DNA from: Seminavis robusta
Lineage: Eukaryota > Bacillariophyta > Bacillariophyceae > Naviculales > Naviculaceae
Direction of reading: 5' to 3'
Assembly: GCA_903772945.1 (NCBI GenBank)
Contig: CAICTM010001372.1
Span: 1 to 30,463 of the forward strand
DNA: 30,463 nt
Shown here: in pieces, positions 1-10,130 of the stretch
How the letters are laid out: each line of letters begins with the position of its first letter
How positions within the stretch are numbered: the stretch's first letter is position 1
Translations under genes and position numbers: made by a program
Notes under the pieces: generated by a model
Seen by the model: only the letters and a program-made list of their open reading frames with translations
The model's database searches: none
Told to the model about the DNA's origin: nothing

Positions 1-3000
1 TAACCCAGAGGGGTTGCGAAGCATAGAAGGAATCCTCTTCCCACTCAGACCTGGGCTTGGCTTTGCACCGATGTCTGGGACCACACACAGTGGGGAGGCA
101 ATGGCATCCACATCCGCAAGGAAGAATCGCCGTTTTAGGACCTCACCCGTTTCTTATCGACCTTTGCATCCTTCTGGAGTGGTACAAACAGGTCTGACAG
201 CATCACTTCCTTCTCTTCTGTCACCCAGTGGGCATTCTCTATCACTGCATAGGTCCCGTTTTCCAGGTGGATACCCCCGAATTTTGTTCTACGGGCATCA
301 GATCGTCATCAATCCCTTCCAGTGTCACAAAGCACTGGATATGACCTGGCAGCTTCCCATACCCACCATCCTCCTCATCTCCCCAGTCAAACAAGGCCAG
401 TCTCTCCACTTTCCGCCTCCTCTAACTTGGGATGACCATAGAATTATTTGGCCGTTCCGTTTGTGCTGAGTGTAAATTGGGAGCTGATAGTCATCCTATG
501 TCCTCAACCAAATCTTCCATTTCCTCCTGCAGGTCCAAGAGAACTCAAGCAGCTCATCACCCACATGACGGTCGACCTTTCCACATGCCCTTCTTTATAA
601 TCCTCTTCTTCCTCCTTGTGGGCCGCCTATCTTCAACTCAATGCATGCATCGCCATGTCCACCGATAGTACACCTCCATCATGGCTCCACCTGTCACAGG
701 TTCTTCCTGGTTGGCTACACTTTTGGTTCCTGGGTTGGTAGTCCTTCCTCGTGGATTGGTACTGCTTTCAGTGTGGAGGTTGAGGATTCGGAACCATCGT
801 CGTCGCTTCTGGGAGGCAGTGGATCAAACCTCCCATATAATCACACAATCTCCGACCATTAATCTCGGCCATGGCCCACTCAACCAGTAGGAACTCTATC
901 AGTCTGGTTGCCGTTTGAAGTTCGAATGTCAACAGGTTCTTTTGGGTGAGCTTGGCTGCAACTTTGGTTACTTTGTGGCCACTTTCGTTGCTTCCGGTGT
1001 CATGTTCCTTGGGGACACCATAACAAAAGGATATCCCTTGCCATGTGAATTATTGCGTGGAACTTGAATACTTTCAACCCCATACCCTCCGTTCGTCTGC
1101 AGATCTTGGCAAAGAGGTACATAATGAACCGATTCTTTGCGCTCCAACCTCTTAACATCGGCAACCCTCATCTTTGGTTCGCAAAGGAAAGCTTCCCATT
1201 CTAGAAGCGACTCCACCAGCAACAACCAGTCTTTGACATACGCTTCTCCTGGAAATGCTTGTTCTTGCTCAACATTTCACGGCCTTGGTGGATCTCAAAA
1301 CAGCAGCAATCAGTAACAAAACGCCTCGGTACCCATTGGCCATGAGGCTTCTTCTTCTGCTTGATTCCATGGGTGAATTTGCAATTGGGAAGGTTCGTTC
1401 AGAGTTGTGACGGAACAGGCACCATATTCCTGTGCCAAAGCATCAATATCCTTAGCCAACTGTGAAGTTGGGCCGATTTGGGCAAAGAAACACTCTCTCA
1501 CATACAGAAGATACCCAGATGGATGGCATGGAGCATCTCGGAGGGGCATGCACCATGAATTCCTGTATCATATTTCGGATCGAATCGGACCTTGTACCAG
1601 GCGTTGTCAATGTACTGCTGCGAGATGGCTTTCAAACCTTCCAAGTCCTTTGTGTCGATGAGGTCCATGATCATTGAGATGGTCTTGGCTTCATGTTTCG
1701 CATTTGGGTCGTCAGTTTCTTCATTGGGACAGACACAATATCGACACAGGTGCTTCACATTGTTCCCCCGGCTCCTGTACTTTCCACAAAGCAGTTCTCC
1801 TCATCGGTGTCAGCCCTCACCATTGCAGTCAGAACACCAGCGTCTTGTTTCGGTAGAGCTTTCCTCGGTAAGGAGGTCCCATACCATCCCATTCTCTCCA
1901 AGGGATGTAGTTGCTCAGATGTTTCAATTTGGGCATGGAAGTCTTGCGCTTTTGTAACTTTATTGGAGGTTTCTCCTTCCCTACCCACAAACATACCTTC
2001 CAAATCCTCAAGTGCTTGGTCATGAGAGAATCCGCAAACATCTTCTTTCCTCTGGATTTACCTTCCGAATAGTTAACCACAACAACAATCGCCCAGGCTT
2101 GATCCTTCTTCGATAGTCAAGGGTGAAACAGGATAATGACATCTTCAAAGCGGTGATTGAAAGGTTGTCAAACTGGCCCGTAACTGCCCCATCAATGTAG
2201 AACTGACCCCAATGCCTATCTCATTCTGTGGGTCTCCACGTATTCATTATAGCGTTTCGGTATGCCTCGCCCTGTTCAACTCACCCACATAGGTCGCCTT
2301 TTCAGGTGGTGGAGCCATCGGATCATCATTGAAAAAGCAGAAATCCTCAATTGTGAGGCGTGGATCGGTAAGCAATTGCTCCACACAATTCCGAGCACTG
2401 AAGCAAATGACTTTGATCCGGCATTGCAATGAGGAAGGACTATCTCCTTTTCAAAAGGTAACTTGTCGCTCATGTTGTACCTTTCCTTAAGAATTCGGAG
2501 CAGTTTTTTCCTGCTGAGGTAGTCTGGATTCTTTCCCAGCTTTTCGTTGTCCATTAGCGACCAGTTTCTCCAAATGCCAAGCAAGTACATCATCATAGGT
2601 ATCAGAGGTGTCCTTTTCTACGGAGGATATCCATTAGTTTGACCCTCGCTTCTCCGAATCGGTTAGCTCGGGTAATTTCTTTGCCTTGACACAGTAGGCT
2701 CTGAATGCGTTTGTGTTGCTTTCGTCTGGGGGGCCGGTATCATCCAAGTCCTCTTCGTTGTCACCTTGCAATGTGGCAACTGACCTTCCAAACTGAGCTC
2801 ACTGTCCTCACTGGTAGGCTCACTATCCGAATCCGCGTTGAAACGATCAATGTTGGTAGGGAAATCACCATCCTCATCTAGCTCCCCATTTCCTTCCCCA
2901 TCGGCACCCTTTTTGTTGCCGATTCGAGGATTTGCTGCAGGTTTCCGATGGTCTGCGTCTTCTTTGGAACCACCACTACCTTGGAGTGAGGCCCTGGCAT

Positions 3001-3295
3001 GGGCATCCTCGTCCTGCAATCCTTGTGCAATGGCTGCCCTGGAATCTTGTCCTCTTGCTGCCTTTCTTGGTGCTTTTGCGGGCCGACCGGTGTCAGTGAG
3101 ACCAAGCTGATCAGCTCTGGCCCTTGATCTTGTCTGTCTAGCACCTATAGGATTGAAAGCAAGGTCCAAACCAAGGGCTTTCTGCATCAGTTGGTGGCAG
3201 CGCTTGTTCTGTTGCATGTGAGATTGCGGATATCCCACAGATTTGAATTTTTTATTGCAGTAAGGGCACTCAAACTCCTTCTTTGATGATGCCAT
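1..3295 (-). pseudogene. Plavaka-like (CACTA superfamily) DNA transposase, frameshifted, 3' end beyond window
   Basis: Read right to left, consecutive pieces in different frames add up to one long transposase. After the zinc-finger N-terminus (to 2663) comes a piece at 2596-2276 with a PHCN motif. Then LLTDPRLTIEDFCFFNDDP appears near 2340-2400 and YIDGAVTGQFDNL near 2167-2203, whose Asp is the likely first catalytic acid. The piece at 1758-1498 has CRYC, QQYIDNAWYKVRF and CPSEMLHAIHLGIF, in the position of the CPPDxLH motif of Plavaka transposases. The 1549-1310 and 1225-968 pieces continue the conserved C-terminal half. Near 60-300, minus-frame stretches such as ENGTYAVIENAHW and FFLADVDA are the C-terminal domain. 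Such enzymes cut and paste their own DNA in the nucleus. At least six frame changes make this copy inactive unless some are sequencing errors. The family call is from remembered motifs; the element's left end is outside the window. Confidence 0.72.
2663..3295 (-). CDS. N-terminal zinc-finger part of the Plavaka-like transposase (210 aa open frame)
   Basis: The frame starts at an ATG at 3295. Residues 9-33 hold one C2H2-like finger: CPYC, then the aromatic/basic spacing of a finger, then His at SH and a late His at RCH, so the His spacing is longer than usual. A basic region (about 55-85, rich in Arg, Ala and Pro) and an acidic low-complexity tail (about 130-170, repeated Asp, Glu and Ser) follow. 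A single N-terminal finger followed by a disordered linker is the usual front of Plavaka-type transposases, where it probably binds element ends. The frame ends at a stop at 2663, just before the conserved body begins in another frame at 2596. I read it as the first segment of the broken gene at 1-3295, separated by a frameshift or an intron. It could also be an independent small accessory protein, which I think is less likely. Confidence 0.6.
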   Translation of the reverse strand: MASSKKEFECPYCNKKFKSVGYPQSHMQQNKRCHQLMQKALGLDLAFNPIGARQTRSRARADQLGLTDTGRPAKAPRKAARGQDSRAAIAQGLQDEDAHARASLQGSGGSKEDADHRKPAANPRIGNKKGADGEGNGELDEDGDFPTNIDRFNADSDSEPTSEDSELSLEGQLPHCKVTTKRTWMIPAPQTKATQTHSEPTVSRQRNYPS

Positions 3296-4070
3296 GGCTG
3301 CAAGCTAGCTAGCCAACACTAGCTGCTACTAGCTAGGCGCACTGGCTGGTGATTTGGATTCTGTGTGCTGGGCAACCGCCCGCTTACCAATCGGGATATA
3401 GTTTATGGTACCAAAGAGTGGATCCCAAATCGTGAAGCAGGCAGTCTTGCCGGGCGGGCCTTCGTTGCATGCCCATGTGGAACACACAATCCCGATTCCA
3501 ATCACTGCACGCATTCTTGGAAGAAATTACGTCACGGATCGGGATCGTGCTGGTTGGCGTTTGGTACCTGCACGCATGTCGATTCTAGCACTACCTAAAA
3601 ATGCGCTTCTTAGATGCATTCTATGAAACACAACAAAAGCCAAAAGATCCAAAAAGGCCACTGTAATCGCGGCCACAAGGACATCAGGAAATCTGAGACA
3701 ACAAAATCACATCCAAGAATCATGTACCACGAGGCCAATCAAATTCGAATATTACTCCACAACAGCGGTTTCTTGATGTCGCCAACGGAGCCTTGGAACA
3801 ACGTGCTTCAGTCACTGCAACCTGTATCACACCCACTGACATCAAGAAACAACACACAGCAACAATTCCAGAAGCAACACAGTGTCGGACTCATACCCGC
3901 TCCAGCAAAAAGATATCCAAGTTTCATCTAAAGCACTCAATTCAGCGAGCCTTGCAAAGAATAACGAAGTATTATTATTTAGGCTGCACCTCAATGGACC
4001 ACCCGCTGAACAGAGCCATATTGAACTGAAGTACCTCAGACGTACAAGGACGTCCGTTTAGGAACCGGCC
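3296..4070. other. Upstream region of the transposase, no gene seen
   Basis: These 775 bases lie 5' of the transposase start. Open frames here are short and low in protein character. Just upstream of the ATG, 3300-3335 holds repeated CTAGCTAGC/CTAGCTGCTACTAGCTAG motifs. If the element is CACTA-like, this should be its 5' untranslated and subterminal region, but I cannot show clear subterminal repeats. Confidence 0.35.
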
Positions 4071-4089
4071 TAGTGCAAGCCCCCCACTA
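4071..4089. repeat. Candidate CACTA-type terminus (TAGTG ... CACTA)
   Basis: TAGTG at 4071-4075 would be the right-hand end (CACTA on the minus strand) of the element carrying the minus-strand transposase. A second CACTA faces away at 4085-4089, nine bases on. The sequence just inside (4045-4070) contains the palindrome GGACGTCC. The other end is outside the window, so a matching terminal repeat cannot be checked; a five-base match is weak. Confidence 0.22.
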
Positions 4090-4287
4090 GAGAAGACTAC
4101 CCTAGGCTAGATTGCCTTCTATTGCTACGGTGAAAACCCCCACGGAAATTGTTTACCCTGTGGCATTGTCCTGCACGCTGCATGCATGCTCTTCCCTCAT
4201 TGCCTTGTCCACAACTGGCAGCTAATTTGCTAGCCAGGCTTTGATGTCGTCGGGACCCTTTGCCATTTGCTCCTCGAGTGGTCGCTT

Positions 4288-4369
4288 GAAGATGAAGTTT
4301 AGCAGGTGCTCTGGTAGCAAGTTTGCATGAAGATGAAGTCTAGCAGGTGCTCTGGTAACAAGTCTGTGA
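4288..4369. repeat. 41-bp tandem duplication (two copies)
   Basis: The unit beginning GAAGATGAAG starts at 4288 and again at 4329, giving a period of 41 bp. The two copies differ at only a few positions (for example TTTAGC against TCTAGC, and GTAGCAAG against GTAACAAG). It is a local duplication with no visible coding context. Confidence 0.85.
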
Positions 4370-5143
4370 TACCGTCAAGGCACCGCCTCAACCATCAAAG
4401 CAGCACTCTCCCCAATCTGTTGCTGACTTTCGATCATCATCATCTACATCATCGAGCCCATGCTACTCACCTGGGCCTACCAACCACAGTTCTAAGCCCA
4501 CCAGCTGCACACCTACCGCTTATTGGTCTGATGCCAAGAACAGAACATCCTATGCCTACCAGTGCTCCCTGTCAATGCAACAACCACACCGGCGTCACTG
4601 CTCCCGTGCCTCTCTAGCCAGAGAGCCGCATTGGGTCTCTAGAGACTAACCCCTCCAGGTGTCCGAGCTTGTAGCTCGTATTGTATGCCTAGCACCTACC
4701 ATTGGCTAAGGCTCCAAGACGGTGTGTACCACCAAGTACACCCCAGTACTGTGAATGATTCACATTTCAGTGAATGACAACATGAAGAGAAAGTTGCAGT
4801 CCCACCGTTCCTGAGGCCTCGCAACACAAGCATTGACGAAGAATGATACTGTCCAATGCGACAAAGCAATAAAAAAATTAAAAAAATGAAATTTTACACC
4901 TCGTCAGACGATCCGCTGAACGGTGTCGTGATGAACCCATATCAAGCTGATTCCACATTGGCTGATTCAGTTGCTTTGGTTCAAGACAACAAGCTGGTCA
5001 CGCCGATTGGTACGACCACTCCTGGGGAGACCCAAGGACGACTTCAAGCACACCAGTTTGAAGTCAATCGTCCCGTTCCAGAGGAAATAATTTGATCCCA
5101 AGGATGCGGATCCTATGGGGAGTCTTAGTGTAGCTAGCCGTAG

Positions 5144-5350
5144 GTAATTGTACCGTTCACCTGTGGCATTACCGCAAGAGCGAATCCATTTGCCCTTGTG
5201 GGGAGCTATGAATTACAGGGCAAGAGCTCTAGATTCGTAGTAGCAACACTAAGGCAGCTTGCTGGCTTATTGCCTGGAAAGATGGATATCCACCCATCTT
5301 CGTCCATAGTTGAGAATAATGAAATAGTAAAGTACCTGAGACCCAGATAG
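5144..5350 (+). other. Short unidentified protein-like open frame (no ATG at its start)
   Basis: After a stop at 5141 the frame stays open for 68 codons. Its composition looks like a folded protein: FALVGSYELQGKSSRF, then VVATLRQLAGLLPGK, then MDIHPSSSIVE. The only Met is internal, so it is more likely a remnant of a longer decayed gene than a gene. A frame at 4856-5095 just upstream could belong to the same remnant. I do not recognise the family. Gag of a decayed retroelement is one possibility but is not shown. Confidence 0.25.
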
Positions 5351-6097
5351 CATACCAGTAGTCTCGCAGTTGACAGTTCCTGTGTGGCCCATGCTAGGGT
5401 AAAGAGCCACGATTCAACCATTCCAACAGTAGTGGTTGAATAGAATTGGCAGCCAACTCTGAGGAGCTGGCCTTGACAGCCCAGTGAAGGGATAATCTCA
5501 CCAACCAGGGATCTCCCATCCTGGCGCTGGCCAAGTCCTTGACTGACAGCCATCCTCCTGCTGAGGAAGGCCAGTTGAGGCTCCCTTACTGCCTATCTAC
5601 CAGCTGAGATCTGAGGAAGAGATCTAGAGAGGTTGTTCCACGAGGAAAGACCTCCCGAAATCTCATCGGATTAACTAGTTCGAATACTGCAGGCAGTTTA
5701 CTAATGGAAGAAGAGTCCTCCTAGACGATACAAAGGAGCCTCTTCGACAGATCTATTACAATCAGCATTACACTACAGCTACAGCTTGATTCATTGGATT
5801 TTCATTGGCATTTTGGTGGTGATTTCAAGGCCCACTTTGAAGTCAAAAGTCAGAAACCTTTTGGTCAATTCCGACAGTTCTAGCCTTCACCAGAGCGTCA
5901 GGTACCTTTGTTCAGTTGACTATCCACCAATCCTACAAGGCCAATAACATCACCATTGCCTTGAAAGGGAGCCTACAAACCCACCATCTTGCTTGACAAC
6001 AACCTCATTGCCGATAGCACGGAGCACGAAGCCGACCCACACCTTGACACGAACAGCAGCCACTTCTCAACGGCAAGTGATCGGAGTCGAGAACAGG

Positions 6098-6321
6098 AGA
6101 CTTATCGTTCCTCTTCGAGACTTATTGTTCCACTGCACTATCTTGGCAATCTACCATATCTTTTACGTCTCGAGGAATTTGTGAGTGAAAAGGAGCAAAC
6201 GACTGTTTATCGCGATCACGGTGGCTTATCTCTTTGTGCTATGGGCTTATCGCTTTCTCCTCACTTGAGCAATTCATGAAGAACATTTGGATTTATTGTG
6301 GTCGTGAGGCTTATCTCTTTG
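6098..6321 (+). repeat. Loosely repeated CTTATC-type motif (five copies)
   Basis: A degenerate 14-mer appears five times: AGACTTATCGTTCC at 6098, AGACTTATTGTTCC at 6118, GGCTTATCTCTTTG at 6223, GGCTTATCGCTTTC at 6244 and GGCTTATCTCTTTG at 6308. Spacing is irregular, and two copies are identical. Its meaning is unknown; it directly borders the left LTR of Gypsy-1. Confidence 0.5.
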
Positions 6322-6378
6322 ACAGTGTCCGTGCAGTTTCAAGCGATTTACGAGAACGTATTGGAAGTTCCAAGCAGA

Positions 6379-6793
6379 TGCAATACACGGCTCTTAGCCT
6401 TATTCGCGACTCGATCCTAGATAGGGTTTGAGTTCGACTCATGACGTAGTCCTTCGCGAATAGTCATTGAGACAGGGTTCTCATGACTGCTAGTCATACT
6501 AGGTTGTCGATGAAACATCGCTCTAGATATTTAGCCAGCGTGGAAGATTCCACGCTACTAGACAGCTACTAGCTGAAGTTTCCACGTGTTCCGGAAATGG
6601 ACGTGGAGTACGTAGAGTTATTATCATAATCTACGATATCACACTTCGAGGCCTCCCGCGGGAGACCAACTTCAAGAGCTTCACACGATCTCTCTCATGG
6701 ATTAGTTTCGTAGCTTTCTAATCCTCTCATAACTTCATTCTCTCAAACTCAAAACACTCGAAAGATCTTTACACTAGCTTTTAGCGTAGTGCA
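6379..6793 (+). repeat. Gypsy-1 left LTR (LTR A, 415 bp)
   Basis: It begins TGCAATACACGG and ends TAGCGTAGTGCA, the ends shared by all four LTRs in the window. Inside are TGACGT at 6442-6447, the inverted repeat ATGACT-GCT-AGTCAT at 6483-6497, and the palindrome around GCGTGGAA/TTCCACGC at 6538-6555. By eye it is much closer to LTR D (22202-22624) than to its supposed partner LTR B. For example, the CCTCCCGCGGGA block is kept in A, C and D but altered in B. Confidence 0.92.
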
Positions 6794-6845
6794 TTTTGTT
6801 AACAAACACAATAGCTTTCAGCTACCCTCAACCTATTCCTTCACC
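6794..6845 (+). promoter_or_regulatory. Gypsy-1 leader with palindrome TTTGTTAACAAA at the primer-binding position
   Basis: The bases right after the 5' LTR are where a tRNA primer-binding site is expected, normally starting TGG. Here the perfect 12-bp palindrome TTTGTTAACAAA lies two bases after the LTR, and the same sequence follows the 5' LTR in Gypsy-2. No TGG-type site complementary to a tRNA 3' end is obvious. The leader then runs to the Gag ATG at 6846. Confidence 0.45.
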
Positions 6846-8130
6846 ATGAAGATTGCTCAAGGAAAGCATGCGTTCACCAACTTCGAGAAACAGTTCGTGA
6901 CAAACCATTCTTCCTCGTGGACAACGAAGCGAAGAAAACAGATCGACGATACTCGTGCAACCACTACAAACTTCGCACCGTTCTGCAGATGCAAACAGTG
7001 CAAATATACCTTCAAGGTACCCATATCAATGGTCCAACAACTCCCGTAGACCATCAAGTGGCTACGAATATGGAGAAGGTCTTCTTGGACTCAACCTTGC
7101 CAATGCCGCGACAAACATCGCCTTCTCAAGGAGATGACTTCCACTCTGCGAAGAGTGCCTACGAAGCTGGGGTGCAGGCCATCGTGCGTCGTCAACCTAC
7201 CCAAATTGCGTAACCAGATTCCTCCACGCGACGTGACTTTGGAGAAACCGAAGTCCAATTCAAGCTCGTGTTCAAGCCCATGGGACGGTGCAGCGGAACC
7301 GCTCTAAGCGATGCTGACATCACCTTTGAATCAACGCGGTTATCGAAGCAGCCTGTCCTTACAAGGCTTCGAAAAACAGAAACGCTTATGCGTCGCAAGA
7401 TGCGTAAGCCTAGCGAGATGAAACTCGCGCCTACATCAACAATACCTCACTGGATGAAACCGATGAGCTCCACGTTTGCCACCTTTCGGTGTCAATCAAC
7501 AGTTGAACCAGGACGAATTCATCGACATCATCTGTCATGGCATTCTCGTTCCTGGATGCGCAAGATGGACGAACAGACTTGATCCTTTCACTGCCGAGAT
7601 GACAGCTCTCATTGGATTCTGTGAGCGCATGGAATCCGCTAAGACTTTGACAAGGCAGTGATGCCAAGCAAGCTCCTTCGAAAAGAAGAACACAGCAAGA
7701 AGTACAAGTCTACTCGCAACAACACACATTCTTCCAAGAGCGAAGAAAAGTGGTGTGATTACCACGAGTCAGCACTCACAATACTGCATTGCATGACTCT
7801 GAAGAAACTCAAAGCCAAGTCCTGTCTGCAACGATAACAAGCACACGTACAACAAGAAAAACTTGGAAACGCAAGTCTGACGACGCCAAGACCTAACCAA
7901 GAAGGAACTTTCGGTCCTATGAAGAGTTTCCAACGCTGCGGTAAAAGCGGATCGCAAAGAAGAAAAGTGAATGCAACCATGTTGCCAAACGCAAGTCAGA
8001 CGACTCTGACAACGAGGATGACTCCTCTGTCGGGTCCCTCAACATGATGGACAAGAAAAGGCTGCAGTCGACAAGGCTCTTGCCGACTTCGACTTCAAAC
8101 ATTCAGATGGAGAGATCTCCTCTGAGGATT
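6846..8130 (+). pseudogene. Gypsy-1 Gag remnant, frameshifted
   Basis: The ATG at 6846 opens with MKIAQGKHAFTNFEKQ, the same start as the Gag of Gypsy-2. After that the reading frame is lost every few dozen codons through small insertions and deletions. Matching pieces continue to about 8130, for example QQLNQDEFIDIICHG near 7500 and a zinc-knuckle-like WCDYHE near 7750. Intact Gag would form the virus-like particle and bind element RNA in the cytoplasm. Nothing functional can be made here without repair. The even spread of one- or two-base indels could be old decay or uncorrected long-read errors. Confidence 0.8.
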
Positions 8131-8329
8131 AGGCCAGGATGATGATTTCAACGGAACCTTGTTCCGATTTCTCATACCTAAGTGATGAAGATATCTCACT
8201 AACTAGTAAACAAGAGTTTTTGCAACTGATGAAGTCTACGGCAAATTAGATAATTGCCTAGAACGTGCTCAACTAGACTGACGATCTATCAGCATTGTTA
8301 ACCTCGTCCGTGGCCAACCACCTCGTCAA

Positions 8330-10020
8330 CGTCGCAAGACAAGAGACCTCAAAACTATCGTCTATGTTAGGCTAACAGACGAGAAAAAGGGAAAAAAAGA
8401 ACCCTGTACACGCCGTTGCTTACTGGATACAGAGCAGCACCGGAACCTTGATACCCAAATTCATGCTAAGAGATTAAGCATGAAGGATCTTGGGGGCGTC
8501 AAACACTAGGACTCGTAAGGAATTAAACCCCAGCACGAAGTGTAAGGGTCCACTTATGATCCTGAGTCCACGATGATAGAATTATCGAAGAACTTACACG
8601 CCACCGAGAACTGGGGGCGTATGACATGATCATAGGTCGAGACTTTCTCTCCGATCTAGAATCAAGTTCGATTTCACTACCCCGTCAGCGAAGTGGAATA
8701 GCACATCTTCCCTATGAAAGATAGCAATCCTAAGGAAGAGCAGGAACAGCTTCATTCCTTATTAACGAAGTATCTGACCTATCGATGGACTAGGAAAGTG
8801 GCAGATGGACGACACGAAGTAGAACTCCTCCTGACGCTAAACCTATCAGCTAGGGCTTATCCTATTCCACGTGTCCAAACCAACACTCTTAAGATGGAGG
8901 TTGAATGTCTCTGCGACAGGAGTACTCAAGAAGGTGAAACCGTTCCGAGTGGACGGACCAACATTTATCATTCCCAAAAAGAATGGACTATACGGTTCAT
9001 CTCTGACGTCCGGGAACTGAACAAAAGGATTGAGCAAAAACCTGTCCGATCCCAGGATACAAGACATGCTACGAATCTAGACAGATTCAGGAATACGAGT
9101 ACCAGCGAGTGCCAATGGGCCTATGCAATAGCCCGACATCTTCCAAAGGAAGATGGGAACACTCAGCACGACTATAATAGTCCGTCATACTGATGATCAA
9201 CTCATCCAACTAACGGCGATCTAGGGATCACGTTGATAGTTAGATGAAGTTCTCCAAAGGCTTCGAGAAGCCGACTTAAGATCAATGCTACCAAGTCCTC
9301 TTCGAAAGAAGAGAACTTGAGTACTAGCTACTGTTACTTGAGAAGGAACCACCCGTAACCAAGAAAATAGACGCGATCAGAATACGCTCCTCCTACAAAA
9401 GGAAGAAACTGGTAGATTCATTGGACTAGTGAACTACTATCGAGACATATGATCAGAAGATCACATGTACATACACGTCGGGATCCAAGAAAAGGAATCC
9501 CTTTCCATTTCATTGCTTGACAATAATTGATCCCGTAACCGAATGGTTCAGATTACCGAGATCTGCTCCAATGCAGCAGCGAAGTAGCCATCGTCTGAAC
9601 AACGTGGCTCACCTTATCCATGGCCTGCTGAGGTTATCATGGATAGAGAACGTGAGTCCGCGCAGAAGTCGAGAAGCTCTCCGGAATGAATATGGATCGT
9701 CGCAAGTTCATTACCACACGATTCACAACGTCCGTTTCGAAGTAAACTGGAAAAAATCAAAGACGTCGCCAACACTCCAAAAAACAAGATAGAGAAAACG
9801 CACGCGTGCCCCTCATCAATACAATGTCAATGATACTGTGAGGTTTCAACAGTATCAGCACCGCAAGTACGGTCACCAAAGTACAAGGTCCTTACAATAT
9901 AGACCGAGTCATAACAATGGCACTGTACGGCTCCGCATGCTACCGCCCAATGGCGGCACAGTACCAGACTTGGAACATAGGTATATACACCCATACAACC
10001 TGATCCCCTTGTAGGATTGA
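8330..10020 (+). pseudogene. Gypsy-1 Pol remnant: protease, RT, then a fragment of integrase
   Basis: The protease active site reads GAT ACA GAG at 8426-8434, that is D-T-E where the family has D-T-G. RT pieces follow. The open frame 8714-9193 carries ARAYPIPRV, TIRFISDVRELNKRI and QWAYAI, the front half of a Ty3/gypsy RT. The YxDD region near 9185-9200 is damaged, and IGLVNYYRDM-like sequence lies near 9415-9450. Around 9463-9520 the sequence jumps to the integrase-core piece DPVTEWF near 9520-9550, so RNase H, the integrase zinc finger and the first catalytic Asp are absent. The integrase C-terminus (AIHNVRFE near 9720 and a GPY-like piece near 9890) then leads to the 3' LTR. The same jump occurs in Gypsy-2. 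Confidence 0.8.
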
Positions 10021-10120
10021 ATCGTGCGACGCACATGCTACATCCAATCTCCGAGAGTGCCCGCACTTTATTTCATATGTTTCTCCTTGTCGACTGATGT
10101 GTGCCTTCTGTGACCCTTGT

Positions 10121-10130
10121 AGGGGGCGAA
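10121..10130 (+). promoter_or_regulatory. Polypurine-tract-like sequence of Gypsy-1
   Basis: AGGGGGCGAA directly precedes the 3' LTR, the position of the plus-strand DNA primer in LTR retrotransposons. Gypsy-2 has AGGGGGCAAA at the same place. Confidence 0.65.

Larger units (their letters stand above)
4090..6378. other. 2.3-kb stretch without a recognised gene
   Basis: No long coding frame and no recognisable transposon protein was seen on either strand. The stretch contains a 41-bp tandem duplication (4288-4369), a CATCATCATC-type microsatellite near 4435-4455, an A-rich run near 4867-4890, a short protein-like frame (5144-5350) and a loosely repeated CTTATC motif (6098-6321). It does not contain the RNase H or 3' LTR that Copia-I and Copia-II should have left of Gypsy-1 if the nest were intact. 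Confidence 0.6.

Noticed and set aside
3614..3931. A 105-aa plus-strand frame.
   Set aside because: Polar, repeat-free but motif-free sequence in the presumed transposon 5' region; nothing supports a gene.
4435..4455. CATCATCATCTACATCATC tract as a possible CRISPR-like or functional repeat.
   Set aside because: A short microsatellite without spacers in a eukaryotic-type window.
5206..5553. A 115-aa minus-strand frame with a start codon.
   Set aside because: No recognisable motif; it overlaps the better plus-strand frame at 5144-5350 and its composition is not convincing.
6425..6445. GAGTTCGACTC in the Gypsy LTRs, resembling a T-loop and possible tRNA-derived SINE.
   Set aside because: The termini, internal Gag-Pol and polypurine tract show these are LTRs; no tRNA fold is visible.
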